Below are positions 11,101-26,100 of a stretch of 64,000 nucleotides of DNA, one piece after another; within the stretch, counting starts at the first letter, position 1, and each line of letters opens with the position of its first letter. This DNA is from Pycnopodia helianthoides. Its lineage: Eukaryota; Echinodermata; Asteroidea; Forcipulatida; Asteriidae. Position numbers and translations under genes: made by a program. The notes under the pieces are model-generated. The model ran no database searches. It saw nothing but the letters and a program-made list of their open reading frames with translations, and was not told where the DNA came from. The DNA is taken from NCBI GenBank assembly GCA_032158295.1, contig CM063254.1, positions 19,172,147-19,236,146 on the forward strand, written 5' to 3'.

Positions 11101-14100
11101 GGAATCGAAACCCCAGACCACTCCGAGGTTTAGTTCTATCTAGTAAAGGTACATCGCTGAATATCGTTGAGAATAATTTAAAGTTGGTAGAGCGCCGGTA
11201 CGTTAATCCGGAGGTCGTTGGTTCAAATCCCGCTCTTGTCAATTTTTCTTTGTTCAACCCCAAGCTATTTTAAACTTACCCATAGTCAGTTTCCCTTGTG
11301 GTTCTTTACTTGACAATGAAAAAAGCACGTGCTTCTTTTACATCTTATACCCTGCACAAAATGCACAAATATTTGTCAGCTTTGAAACAGTTTAGAATTT
11401 GGTACACAAATGTACCAAATACAGAAACAACATCAGGTTCTGGCATAAGTCACACTCGATGTTTACGGGGGGTTGTGTTAAAGGAACATTACAGAATTGG
11501 TTTTTGCTAACAAAACAGTCGCTGGCAGTGTAAGCACTTTATGTAATCCACCATATACATAAACTGACAAACCTGTAGAAGTTTGACATCGATCGGCCAT
11601 CTGGGTCACGAGAAAATAGTGAAAAACCGATTACACATTTGCATGAAATCATATAGATTCAACAAATGAATAAAACGCTCACTGAGCGATAAACTCCAAT
11701 CGGAAAATTAGTTTATTCATTTCTCATCAAATATGGCATTTCAGACAGAAATATTTCTAGGGATGTTTTCTACTATCATCATCGTTAGACCGTGTAAGTT
11801 TTATGCAAATCTGTGATCAAAAGTATATTTTTACAAGTTTTTTTTCTTACCAATTCTGTAATGTTCCTTTAAACCTGAATTACGGGGTATATTTTCCTAG
11901 AACATTGACGGAATATTGTTACTATTTGTTTTAATATACTGGTTTATTAAAAAAAAACATTTCACTAATAGCCAAATGCTAAACCGAGAAAACGTCAACA
12001 TTAAAATAAAAAAATTAAAATTAGAAGCACTCAATAAATAGTGATTTATTTTACTGACAACAAGAAAAATACTAAACAAAATTTGTAAAAAATGTTTAGC
12101 TAAGACGCAGAGCTGTTGACATTTACGGAATGTGACTGTTATTTCAAACGATTACTCTTGCACTTAACTCGTGATAGTCTGTTGGCCTGTCTGAGTTGAT
12201 ATTGCATCGGTATTTCTTGAGTGTGGGGAACCAGTCCCTAAATGATTGAGAGTTTTCAAATGAAGTTGCAAAATTTTAGCATTAATACCTTCTCCGAATT
12301 TGTAGCTAGACTTAATGTTATTTAGTAAGAAATGATTGATAGTGAAGGTCAGAGCGCAGTATAATTTTTAAAGCACTTTTTTAAACTCAAGTTTGTCATG
12401 TTGAGCTTTCGTTAACCCTGCGTCCAAGCCTGGATTCACCCATTCTCATAAAGGTCATAAACATGTTTTATAAAATAATTACTCTAAATATTCAAGTAAA
12501 ACTTATTTTTACGTTTAGGAAATTGGTAGCATTTATTATAGAACAAATTTGGGGGGAAACACAATTTGAGGGTGAATTGTGACGTTAATTACGTATGTAC
12601 GGCCGGCATATTTAATTTTTTTTTTTTTTTTTTTTTTTAGCCTTCCGAGAAAGACTCTGCTAGGGTCGAAACGTAAGGCCATCATTTATGTTTTGGCACT
12701 AATTTTATACCAAAGGTCCTTTTTGTTGGTAAGCAGTTTGCAACAGCTAGTTCTATTTTCTTTGTTTTTTTTATATATTTATTTCAACACTCGTAGAATG
12801 TCATATATCGGAACGCGGGTCGCTTATGAATCGGTCAACTAGAACACTGCCTTCCAAATCATTGTCTCTAATCAACGACAATTTCAACCCAAACAAAAAA
12901 TCTGCACCAACTCAATCTATAAAAAAAAACACAGTGTTCTCTCGCCCCAATATTAAATTACCACAAGTGGCAGACGTTACTGTGTTTAGAATTCGCCTGA
13001 GTTAATCATTACTGGAGGTGCCAATTACCCACCGCTTGGAAAATTATTAAAAGACGAACAAACAAACGAACATGTTCTGTGTTTTAAAGCGGGGAATCTC
13101 GTACATGATGAGGTCAAGGGTCACTGGAAAAATATAATGGGAAGGTCGATCTGCGATAGTTAAAGATGTTGTGTTGTGTTTTATATTCACTTTCCTTAGT
13201 TAATTAAATTTACCTAATTGAATGAAAAACAATTGTGTTTTTACATATTAGTTGATTACCGGAATGAGCTGCATCATGCAAAAGAATGATTTGTCATTTT
13301 CTAAACCGCTGAAGTTTTTTTTCCGAACGTCTTCCTCTTCTTGTAGTTGGTGCATTTAAACCCATTCTTCAAAAGTAATTCCTCTCAACTGGCCTGAAAC
13401 TCTCTCGCCAACGTACTGGGAAAAAAAGAGATGAATTTGTTGGGAAATATTGACAGCTTCGAGAGAGAGAAATGTGGTTACATATGACAGCTGTTTTCTA
13501 ACGGAAACATGTCTAACTTTAGTTAAATCATCGAACATAGAGCTAAACACTTCTTGATGTTGCTTTCAAAATAAATATGAGTATTTCAATGTAAGTTTTC
13601 TAATTTCTTGATTTCATTTTATTAATATTAACTTCTCATGTAAAACATGAAAATGACAGTTTACGAGAATATATAAATTTAACAAAACACAAGAGATTAA
13701 AGGCATTTTTGTATGAATGGAAGAAACTCAATGTATATTTTAGAGAACATTGGCACACATGAAGGAATAACAAACATTAAACTAAAATACTGTTTGTTTC
13801 CAAAATGCCCTTTAACAAAATAATATGCCCAAAACTGCAATATGAAGCAACAGAAATATAATGAAACAATTAAAATTGCTATGTAAGAAAAAACCGCTGC
13901 ATTTGGAGAAAAAGGGGAAACCCCTAACCCTTTATTTAATTGATGTTAAAGGCAACCTCTGAACCCGGCACTGAGTTTGTTATAAGTAATTTAACCAATG
14001 ATTGCAGGCTAATTACTGTTAAATATTATTTTAGCACAACAACTCACATCATGTGATGTTTGTTATTTGTATACTTTCAATTGAAGAAAAAAATACAGAA

Positions 14101-17100
14101 ATATAAGCTACAGCAATTCATGATATTATAAATTGCGACCTTTTGATTGCATTTTTGTTCCACAAACCTCCAGGATGTAATCAGAGTTATGTGTTTTGTT
14201 TTGTAACGAGGGATAAACACACCTGGCAATGGGATTTTTTTGTTGCGACCTCCAGATAACGACAATGATTTCTTTTCTTTTTCAAATACTCTCGCAATTT
14301 GTTTGTTCCCAAAGGGCAGTTGTTGACACACACACACAAACCAATACAGCTTTATGGTTTAATATCTTACGAATAACTACCGGCATTCTTGCAAAAAACA
14401 AACTCAAAGAAACTAATATTTAAAGACAAGTGAATAAATGAGTTTGTCTTACTGGCAATAAAAACAAAAATGCACTATCCGTGGTGCCCGTATTTAATGG
14501 GTGTGCACTTTGAAGTTGACGAAAAAACCAATACCCCCTGCACTGTGGGAGCGTGTTTGAACCAATCGCTCTCTCGAGAGAAGATAGACCTCAAACATAC
14601 CGCGTCTGTTCAAAAAGTTCACTGTCCTCAAAATGGCTATACATTCATATCATTTTGTGATATAGAGAATTATGACTTTTCGAAAACTCTCTGAAGGGTT
14701 TGTGGAAATGAATGGATAAAGGATTATTGTTTTTCCCCCAACCTGACAGTAAAGAAGGAAAGCCGAAGAGTGAATGTCGAAACTGTCAAATGAATAATAT
14801 TTTTTGATTGTCAAATTTGAGAAGAGTAAAGTTCAAAAAATTGAGACTGGTCGCCGGTGTTCATCTCAAGTTGGAACTCATAAATACTTTTTATATTTTA
14901 TACAGAATATTGTTTTAAAGTGATTTTTTTCTTCTTCTCGTGAGTCGAGTCGCAACAAAGAAGATGCCCAATAAAGTTTGTAAAATATTACCCGGTAAAC
15001 TTAATAACGAATGAGTGACAATCGACAGAAAATATAAACATACTATTAATATTGAAAACTTATAAAATATAATAATTAATTGTCGACAATCGACATAAAA
15101 TAAATACTGAATAATTGACATTTGACATAAAATAGTACTTAATTGCGGGACAATTGAAACAAATAATAATGAATTGTCAACCATCGACATAAAATAAATA
15201 GTGAGTTGTTGACAATTGGCATAAAATAATAACGAATTGTATTCAACTGGTGTACACACGCTGTTAAAATAAAACATATATTTATAATAGTATATATATA
15301 TAAAGAGCAATTACACGGGGCAGTGTCGATAATCATTATTGATTAGTAGAAATTGTTCCTATCAAAGTACAAACTCTTAATCAATACGGAATTCGGCTCA
15401 ATCGATGTCTTTCTTGTACAAACAAAATTGATACTACAATATTTTAAAAAGTACTTACGATCAAATCGAGACTTCTGTTTGCTTTTTGTTTTACCATATG
15501 GGGTTATTAATATCAATCATTGTGGTTGTTAATTTAATATACATATTGGCGATCTATCGAAATTGATGAGTTCTAATAATTGAATCTGTATAAATAGCGA
15601 TTTAATTTCGTGAATGTGTATAAATGGCGATTTAGTGACATTAATTGACGTTGTTAGCAATAATGAAGCTAATTCACGTTCTTCGAACTGACGTTCTTTG
15701 CATGCAAGTTTCCTACTCGCAAACGATTGTGTCGTAGAGACACCGTCATTCTTGTAGGCCCTAATAAGGCTATAAGAATTATTTTTGAAAATCATATCAA
15801 GTTTAAGGTCATTCATAACAGGGGTTTATGAATTTATGAATTAACAAAATAGTAACAGAATTGTCTTAAAATACAGATTTTCTTTGTGAGGCTTTGGCTG
15901 AAGTTATGAAGTGTTAGGTTTTTGCCGATTGGAGAAAGGCAAAAGCATCCATCACTTTACTAGCGATCCTTGGCCGTGTTTGCGAAGCTTCGCCCGGGGA
16001 GGAAGCGCGGCGGAAAGCCGCTAAGCACCGCTCTGTCGTCCCGATCGGAATCAAGACCCGAATGCCGTGCAGTCGATATAAAAATTATAAAATAAAGAAG
16101 GATCTTCCCTTGTTCCTGTTGGATAAACAATGATTTATAACGGCTCTTAAGGGACCTAGTAGGACATGTTGTGTGTGTTTGGGGCCGCGGTACACTAAGC
16201 TTACGGACACATAGTCAGTTTATACTTGCTTTATATCTAATACTCTTCAGTCTATTACGGGTCTAGTTAACGTAGCAGACGACATCGGGGCCTCTATCGC
16301 AGGCAATTGGGCAGTTGTCGTCATGGCAACGGAGTACTTTGATGCTGTGAGATCAAAGTGATAACTGCGAACCTCCCTGGAGTTGTAAAGAAACTCGTTC
16401 GTCCCTTGTTTCTTTTTGATCCGTGTGAACGTATCGAGTCTGACAGAATGTTTTGTTTCTATTTCGTTCATGGAACTTGAAAGATGCTATTTGCTACGAC
16501 CGATGAAACCGCAATGTGAAATGCGGTTTAAAAATATTGCACGGTTATTTTTTACTAATAGGCCTAAGCAATTTTTCCAATTTATTGTTTACAGTACGAT
16601 TGACTTTTGGCGCCTTTAATTGTGTGAAACGATGCATCTCCCTTCGGTTCTTGGTTTTCAGGGCGGTATGAGGTGTGGCAAAAGAAAACCGTCGTCTCGT
16701 CATAAAAATTTAAATCTACGTTTTACGCTTTAATGTTACGAGAGTCAGAAATCTTCGAGCAGCCACCAAATATCAATGACCCGCAGTGTATCAACTATCA
16801 CTACTGGGGGAGGAAAAAAATCAATATGTGGCCCTATGTGGGTCAGAAAATGCCGCGGTATTTCCCCCCGTAACCCCGTAGGGCCTCCACCGTTTTCCTA
16901 GATATTAGCAACTCGGAGAAAGTTATAATATTTCCACTCCCAGGGTTTTGCTTTGGCTCGAGAAAAAAATCCCCGGGACCCGATGGCGACGCCCGATAAG
17001 AACCCGTCTTGTTGAAAACGCCTAGAGAGCGAATTTTCTGAAACGCTGATTTCAGTGTGATTTGGATAGAAACTTCCAATCATTGAGAGACCACGGGAGA

Positions 17101-20100
17101 CCGAGGCTTTGATTGTGTGCTGTCCGCTTTTTAGCTGCCGGCCCAGAGTGGGTATTGCTGAGCGATGTGGTCCCCGGGAGTAAGACCGGAATTACCCGGC
17201 CGAGCTCACTCTCTTCATGCACGGTGCAAAAGAGAAGGGAAAAAAATGACGCACTTCCGTCATACCAGCTCTTTGATGCCGCGGTTCAGTATATATACCC
17301 GCGGGGTACCAGTTACGGTACCTTTTCAACCCCAACGCCTATAGCCTCAGCAGAATGTCACATGTGAAAAAAAAAGATGAAATAAAAAGAAAAAACCACA
17401 GATATCGTTCCTCGCCATGCCCAATTTCCCCCTTCTTCTTTCTTGTTTATTTTCGAACAATATTGCCTCATTCCAAAGAGGAATCTAATCGCTAATTTCT
17501 AATACTCAATTGCGACGGTGGAGATTTTCAGATAAAGAGATGACCCGCGGCGTGGGATGGGACACCAATAGACGCAACAAATTTCACCAACATCCCGCCG
17601 GCCAGGTCCGACGTGCCGTACAATAGAGCTAAACAGCGCGGGGCTTTTGCGCGCTCCAGGGTGGTACCCGGTTTTGCTAATGCTATTCACGCGTTTGGAG
17701 TCTGCGGTTGGTGGGACTGCTGCTTATCATTTTATTTATTTATTTATTTTTTGACGGGGAAACGAGTTGACTTTATTGGGTTGAAATTAACGGCGAAGGT
17801 TTGCTGAGATGCCCGTAGTGATTTTCGTCATGCAGTTTTTATAAACTATGGACGGATACATGCAACTTTGAAAATCTCTGTTGTCTCACTGTTGCCGTTT
17901 GAAGTTTGTGCTTGACTTTTCCAGTCATTTTTTCAAATTTGGTTCTCCATTTCTTGTCCTACATTCTGAACAGTAGGATATTGAGTGCCGGTGTTTGTTA
18001 AAACATGCTCTAACGTTGCTGTATGCCTCAGCTAGTTTGAGATATTATTTGGAGAAATCCAGCCTCCGTCTTGTCCACACTGGTAGAGGTACCACCAGTG
18101 TGTCCAACCTGGTTCCTCCTATCAGGGCGTTTGAGCGTGAAACCAGGCTTTCTGCTTCTTCTCACCCATACACTCTTGCTTTGCTGAGATGTAGAACAAA
18201 GAGCCATTCCAAAAGCTTTATTCCACGTACTGCACCTCTTTGGAACCCTTTGCCTGGTGCATGTTTCCCTCCATCCTACACTCTAGACTGTTTTAAGAGG
18301 AATATCAATTCCTACCTACAGCTCCCTTGAGTTATTTTCATCTTAAAAGTTTTCTTCTTGTAGGCCCTTAATACCAAAAGTGGCTTTAGCCTTTATACTT
18401 GTATATAAAAAAAAAAATTAAAAAAATTATATGGAGTTAACGCAAAACCCACTTTCTTACCATTACATTGAATTACACACTAACAAATTGAAACAGCAAG
18501 AGAAACTGTGAACGATTTTTTTACTGTGGGTTGAGGCTTTAAATTATCACCCTGTCGCCATTTTGTTTTAAAGCAGGTTCCCTGTATGCATTTGCAACTA
18601 TCAATACCGTCTTCCATTAAACAAACAAGGAGCCGACTTTTGTCCTTGCAGTCTCGGTTTGGTTTACATTGGTTTGAACGGGAGAAAACCCAAGATGGCC
18701 GCGCACCCTGCAACCATAGAAACCCCCCCCCCCCAAAAAAAAGACAAGTTACTAGAAGATGATGTTGATGGACAAGCGTTTCTTATGATCGTTGGACCGC
18801 ACCCCCCCCCACCTCCCCAATCAGCCATGATCAATAAAGGATTAAATATTCCAAATTTCCAAAGTCAATTTCTGACATCATTATCAAATCCGGAAATAAA
18901 CGGATTGTTTCCTTAATGCAAACTGACAGCTTATACTTATACAGTCTAGATTGAGACTGAGGCAAACACGTCTTTCATACTGAGTTGTATGCCCAGTTTC
19001 GTAACAGGTGTGTACAACCAAAATGTGTCTACATCAATCGTATATAACCATAACAGCAAAGTTATTTGTTCTAGCTGTATTTTCTTTCACATCGAAGCAA
19101 TTGAAACAAAAGAACAACTATCGACATCACAGTAGATGGAAACAATAACCAGTGTTTGGTTCAACACATCGTCATGTTTGCACATTAGGCCACAAACCAA
19201 GGTTCGATTTTTTTTTTTTAGCCCGGAAATAGAGTAGAAACTTGTGAATTGAAAACAAAAAAAGCCGGGTTACAAATTGTTTACTGAAGATGAAACAGTG
19301 TGTCCAATGCTGAAAGCTTTCATACTGCGCCGCTTTCTGGGCCTGTGTGATTCCATAGGGATCGGCGCCGGTTATTGGGCACGGCCCAACTCGCTTGACA
19401 TTTGCCGCCACACCAGTTAGCAAGCAATCAAATATTTGTACATCATGGAAAATATATGTTTGAAATACGTGCGTTGCTTTCCGATTATTTGCCGGTAATT
19501 TATTACAATTTAGCTGATGATGTTAGACCAAAGGACTTGCACAACGTGATGTACTAGATACATATGGCGTGCCTGTGGGGTCGTCAAAAGACCCGTGCAC
19601 ACAACTCGACATGTCTAGTTCCCGACCAAACCAATATTCTGTTTACCTACCAAAGTATTTTGCTTTGCTTTGGTAAACATATTTATACTTTAATAGCTAT
19701 CACACAATGCGGTTACACACAACCCACCATGGGACAACCGAACGCCATTTTTATTTTATTTAATTTTTTTAATTTTTTTTTTTGGGGGGGGGGTCTTTTT
19801 GGGGGGGTCTTATTATTTGGTAAGAATTCATTTGTCGCCTTACGGGTTTTTTGTTGGTAGTTTTGGGGAATCAGAAAAATTAAGTCATGGTTGCCTGGAA
19901 CTAAAAATACTACTCGCTATGAATGGAACTGATCGTGCCTGAAGAGTGGAATGCAATTCCTTCTGACATGTTGACAGTTTGAAATGTGTAGAACTTGCAG
20001 AAATACTTTGCGAATCCTATTAAATTCATTGTAAGACTAACATGTAATGAAACAAAATGTGTGATGGAAAATTGCGAAATTTGAATAGGCCATGGAACTG

Positions 20101-23100
20101 TATTACCCACAAGAGAAAGTTCGGATACTTTTTTGCAATACCAAGTTCGAGACACACCCCTGCTGATGACAGTTTGGTCGAAATTTGTGTAAACTAAAAT
20201 TGTTCCTTTCCAACATTCTTTCAAAAACGGATAAATTAAATTCATGCAAACAGAAAGAAAACATAAAGCAACTTTAACAAAAAACTGGAACTAGAATTTG
20301 TACTGAAGTTCACACACAATATTGTGGAGGCTGAAGGTGCGAACCACATAAATATAAACCGGTTCCAATTTAACAGAACCAGGTTCTACTTTATGGTTCG
20401 AATAAAATATAGAAGAAAAAACAAAAACACCTTTTCGTATTTGCAATGAGTTGACAACGCCCACAGTGAGTGTGAAGACTTCACACCTCACAGCAAGCAC
20501 CGAGTGGCGCAATAATCTCTCAAACCAAAAAAAAAATCAGATCAAATCTCGTGATTTCAAAGCAATGTCCCACCACGAACTTGTCAGTAAGAAAAGAAAT
20601 TAGATACAAATTGGGTGCTAAGGCGCCAAAATTAAGGGTCCGTCTTGTCTTATCCGCGACTTTGGTCTTCGGCACAATTGGCGCTGGCTGATGCGCGGGC
20701 ACGCACGGCCTTATTACGGGGATGGAAGTGACATTCATTTTCGTCACAGATCTTTAATGATATAACGGGTCTTGGTTGCCCTCCAGCGCGGCCTGCGTCG
20801 GTCCGTGGGTCAGCGCACGAGCCTCGGGGCACCGCATAATTAATAGAATGATGACTCTTAACTAATTTGTAAGGTCTGGTTGGCATGTAGTGCACGGACC
20901 CCTCGGAGCATTACTCAATTATGATGGGTGTTGAGACTTGCAGAACAAAACAAGAAATGGTTATAATTCAATCGAAAAATTCGGTCCTTTCGAAATCGCG
21001 GGGTTTGATACCGGCTGCAGCTTTCACCAAGTCGGCCATTTTGAATTTTTGCGAACTCGCAAATTCAAAATGGCGGCTTAAGACAAAGAAGAAGGACCGA
21101 TTGTTATTTGCCTGGTAAATGATAAATTCATCATATTTATAAAGAAAACTGCCTTCATGTAAATGAGGACCTAGAATGTTTGCCAATATTTCTTGATTTG
21201 AGACTAAAATACCTTCAACTAAAATAATCAATCACCATGAAGTCATGAAATCAATCATCATGAAAGCAAATACACTTTTTAATTACTTTATCAGTGTGCT
21301 TTTGTTACTTATAATTGTTCGCTTATCATGGTTAACATAACAAACAGATAAATATGCCTCACTGAAACAAACAAGTTGCACCTATAATACTTGGCGCACC
21401 TTTTGCTGTTATCAACAACACAATTATTCAAAGTTTACCACGCATTAATCAAACTTTCAATAAACGTTTAAGTCTTCAATAAACGTTTAAGTCTAGTTTG
21501 TTTTTGTTTGGTTTTTTTTGTATTTAAACAAAAAAATCAAAACCAATATCAACACGATCCGTACCACACGATTTTTTAAGGACATTTCTTTCCATCGTCA
21601 ACTTTTCCAACAACATTTTTTTTTTCTTCTCTTTCTTTCTCTTCTCTGAAATGGAACTTTAGTGTTTTGTGTCTTGATTATCGGTTGGATGGCGATGACA
21701 GTAGAGCCGAGAGACTCTTGCCTCGCACACGAAATCCAATAAAATCATGGCGACTTACCGGCATGGATAATGGTGCGGTAAATGGCTGCCAATTAGTGGG
21801 GACCCATTGACGAGCAGCCCAGATCAGACATGATGCACTGTGGCCTTGGGAATTTGTTCTCATTATTCGAAGTAATGATTTTTCTCCTTAGCACGGTCGC
21901 CAATTAAAATGCCATTGGTTCCAGTCAAATGAGTATAGATGCATCGTGAGATGTTTTTTTCTTTTTTTTTTCGCGTGCGATCGCTGATTTTCCTAATGCC
22001 TTGATTTTCCACCCCACCCCCAACCACAAATAGTCTCCACCCCTTTCCCTCTCCGGAGCCATCTTCAAAATTCGTCGTCGTGCTACGCCTCAATCCACCA
22101 CTCGCGCAGTGCTCCGTGAAAATATATTATATTTATTAAAGAAAATTACACAATGAAAAATCAATATCGAGTGATTGGCAAATCGTCCGTGTAGTTCAGA
22201 TCATTAGAAAGCTTTATTGAAATCTGTTGAGTGTATAAATATAATAACTGCAATTGAATTTCATTTTACCCTGATTCGAGCCTGTTGATTTGGGAGGTCG
22301 TTCAGACTTTGCTTTTTTCGTTTTATTTTGTTTGTGTGTGTGCCGGGCCCCGCTGAGCTGTGTTATACATTTGAGTTTCGACAAAGCATTACCGGCTATT
22401 CTCCTTTGATGGCATGAGAAATCCAATATCATGATTTTCATGATCGATTTGTAGAGGGATTTTCTGGAGTATAGTGGGTAGAAAAAACTCCCAAAAGAGC
22501 GAGGGCACTGGAGTGGAAAGATCAGGAGGGGATGAAGCGCACGCGCTTGGTCCACATTATGAGCGGTGAGTCGACACGGCATTGCGCGGACTCACGGACC
22601 GGACGCAGCCTGAGTCAAAAGCCGGGGAAATGATGGCACCGCGCGGTAGCCAGGAAGCGATCACGGCCCGCCTAAACACTCCCTCGACGGGTTATTGTTA
22701 TTCCAATCGCACACGTAAACAATAGACAAAATGCTAAGAGATAAATAACAAAGATTGACCGAGCAGAGTACTAGAAAGAGACTGTAAAGCCACTGAAAAG
22801 TGGCAGGGAAAACAAGGTTTGATGCTTTTCATTTTTCTGACTTGTTGACATAAAAATCAGCGATAATCGGTTTATTACTTCACCCATAAATCTCGCCCTG
22901 AGTGCATCGCGCGTGTAAATCAAAATAACACATACAAATAATACCTGGGTCCATTTTTTTTACTATAGCTGTTTAGCATTATGCTTACCACAGACAACTT
23001 TTGCTAAGCAATCAGGTAACCAGCCAAGGTACAACGTGATGTAGGCCTGTTGTTTCTGCCTGGTTTCCTGCACATTACAGCTATAAATATAGATTAAAAT

Positions 23101-26100
23101 TTAAAGTAATAGTAAACTTATTATCTAATTTAGCCCCTAATCTGCATTTCTTTTTGGGTTTTCACAATAGTGTTTGTTAAAAATAAAACAATATTGTACA
23201 TTATGTCTCGAATTTAGGAATACCCAATTAGCCATTTTTGATCGTGAAATGGTGCCACCAAAACAAAAAGGGGACCATTAATCATTGAATAAACAAAATA
23301 AATGAACACAAAAATAAAATGCAATTGATTAAAGTCTGGGAAAATGTGGAAGTGGTATATAATAAGCCAAAGAGTGTGCTTGTTTTTATTACACGTGCTA
23401 CCTAAGATTAAACTGAAAGCTGACGTTTCTGTTTTTTCCTATTGTAAATGTCATGTCAAATCAGTACAAAATTTAAATATCTTTAGATCGCACAGAGAGA
23501 AAAAAAGTCATTTAGAACTATAAGTCACATTTACATCGATGATGACGAAATTTTACCAAAATCGGTCCAAATAAATTCCGCTCAACACTTTCTTCCTCAA
23601 TTTCAAGAATTTCGTAAAACCCACGCCAAAAAATCAATCAATTCCGACAACGTACAGATGTCCCCAGAAAGCGCTTACATTCTTTCTTTCTTTTTTTTTT
23701 GTTTCCATCAATGGAACTTCTCTTTAAAACACATCCGGAATATACCCGTCGGCAGAAAACATTTCTTGTCTTTGATTTTTCTCTCTCTCTCCTCCTGATA
23801 TTGCCGGGTTCAATGGCGGGAGATATTAGTGCGCTAAAAGCCACAACTACGTGACCGTTCGACGGCACATCTAATTCCGCTAACTTAGTCAGTCCTTCCT
23901 GTATCCAGGAATCGCTAAGTTCACGAGTTCACCCGATTTCCGAAATCCCAACATGAGCATGGAGACGTAGGTGGATTTCGACTTGTCTTGTCTTCGCCCA
24001 CAAAACGTACCAAAAAATGTTCTTTTAAATCTAGTCATTACTCTGCAAACTGCTTACCAACCAAAGGGCCTGTATGGTATAACTGCAAAACAAAATTGTT
24101 AATGGCCTGACGTTTCGACCCTCAGAGTCTTTCTAGACCGAGAAAGACTCTGCTAGGGTCGAAACGTCAGGCCGTTAACCATCTTTTTTGTTGCGTACAA
24201 TAATTTAGTTAAATAATTTACCTTAAATAAATGTGAACAATTTCTGAAACCAATAGGCTCTTTCGAGTGACGTCATGCACGTCATTCTGAATGCAAACGA
24301 AGAAAAAAAAGCCGAGTCGCACATTCCATTCTATTCCCGCATTTAACGTCAATTCACAACGTCACAATAATCTCATTCTAATTGGTTATGGAGATGATTT
24401 TTTTATTGTAATTTTTTATTTCTTTTTGCTTAACACCCTCTTCAAATTTGCGTCAGTTTGTTGAGCGAGACCTGGGCAACTCTAAGTTAACAATACTTAA
24501 TTAAACAGCACCGTTTGCCGTACAAAATATGGACAAAGTGTTGGTGTTGAATAACGCATGTGTACTGTTTGTGACGTCACTAGTAAACTGCTATTGTAGC
24601 GGGTCTTCATCTCATTGTGCATATTATGTCATCGAATAAGTCAGGGAACCAAACACCTGTTACACCAAAACCGTTTGTCTTATTTGTATAGCATTTGTTT
24701 GCGCTTTAAACAAATTCAAATTGTATCTCCATTTTTATTGGTATTACCGTTGAAATGACAAACACCTGTTACTATAACTGAGCCTGTTTGAAACAAAATC
24801 TGCTAGATTCTGTCGACTTTTGCTGAACCTTTTAGAAACCATTTTGTCAGTAATAGGCACAAGTTGCACAGATCAATATGTCTACAGACTAAGGCACTCG
24901 ATGAAACAAATGCAACAATGTGGCTTACAAATCGTAAGTATTCATTTAAAATCCAGACAATGAGCACTGATCTATATTTTAAGAAAAAAATAGAGTTTTC
25001 CCTTTTTTTTGTATTGGGGCAAGTACAATGCAATGCGGCAACGTATGTTTGCCAGAGGTACACAGTCAACAGCTTTTCTTTCCACAAAGAAACCCTATTA
25101 AAACAAAAAAACCACATTATCTCTTTCAGAGCACACATTTTGTACGTGAAGTATTTCTGGTCGTTACAAAAAGTCAATACCTCTCCCCCAGCTCGATTCA
25201 TTAATGACCATTTATTTCGCGCTTTGCAGTCCCGGAACACTGGTCGTATAAAATATCCGCAGAATCAGTAGTAATGACCCCACATCCGCGCAAGAATCTT
25301 TGACGGAAATCTCCTTACGGATAAATACATGTAATGGACGGTCGAATATTGTAAAGCGGTGATCAATTCCTCCTGAGTTTTACCCCCCTCTACCCCCCCC
25401 CCCTCTCTCTCTTCTTTTTCCATCCACCGCGCACTTGTGTTCCCCGTACACTAACGACCTGTGATGTTTACCGGGTCCACGGTAATCTGGTGATATGGAG
25501 GAACGGCAACAAGACGGGGTTGTCACTTCTGATCTACGGCGCGCTCCGTTAGGGACCCGGCGCGCTGTTTCCACTCGCATTAGCGATTGTCCGACACATT
25601 AGGCAGTGAAGACAAGACGAGAACCAACCAGGAAATGGGGGCTTTTAAGTTCTTACGGTCCCTGATTACTAAAGATGTCTCTCGCGTCAGCTCATTAAAT
25701 GTCTTTCGTACCACTGCCCGAATGACTGCATGCTTTCATCACAGGCCAACCATGAACAACAAAAAAACACTGGTTGGAATATTTACCGAATGAAAAACAT
25801 AAACCAGGAAAGCAAAAAAAAAAAAACACAACAACACACAAGACAGACTTTGAAATGCTCTCTAGCTGGCACTGATGACAAAGCAAACTGGAAAATAGAA
25901 GCAAACAGAACACGTTGTGTAGTTGGAGAGCCTGGCATGGAGTAGGGCCCTACTGTATAGCAAGCAAAGCTAATATAAACACCTTGATTTTTGCCTCTGT
26001 CATAACATGTAGTGAGTAGGGTGTAGAGTGAGATGTATTTGTAATCAAAACATGAAGAAAATGTCAGTGTCGTAAGACATTAAGGGGAGGATGCGAAGCA

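Noticed and set aside
11165..11250. Functional tRNA-Asn gene
   Set aside because: A and B boxes are present, but the acceptor stem does not pair and the same sequence recurs as a repeat at 55435-55520.
11081..11263. Minus-strand frame containing GFEPTTSGLTYRRST
   Set aside because: This peptide is a well-known artefact of translating tRNA-derived SINE heads.
24803..25271. Opposite-strand frames of 145 and 135 residues
   Set aside because: Composition is random-like, no domain is visible, and two long overlapping antisense frames in AT-poor stop context can arise by chance.
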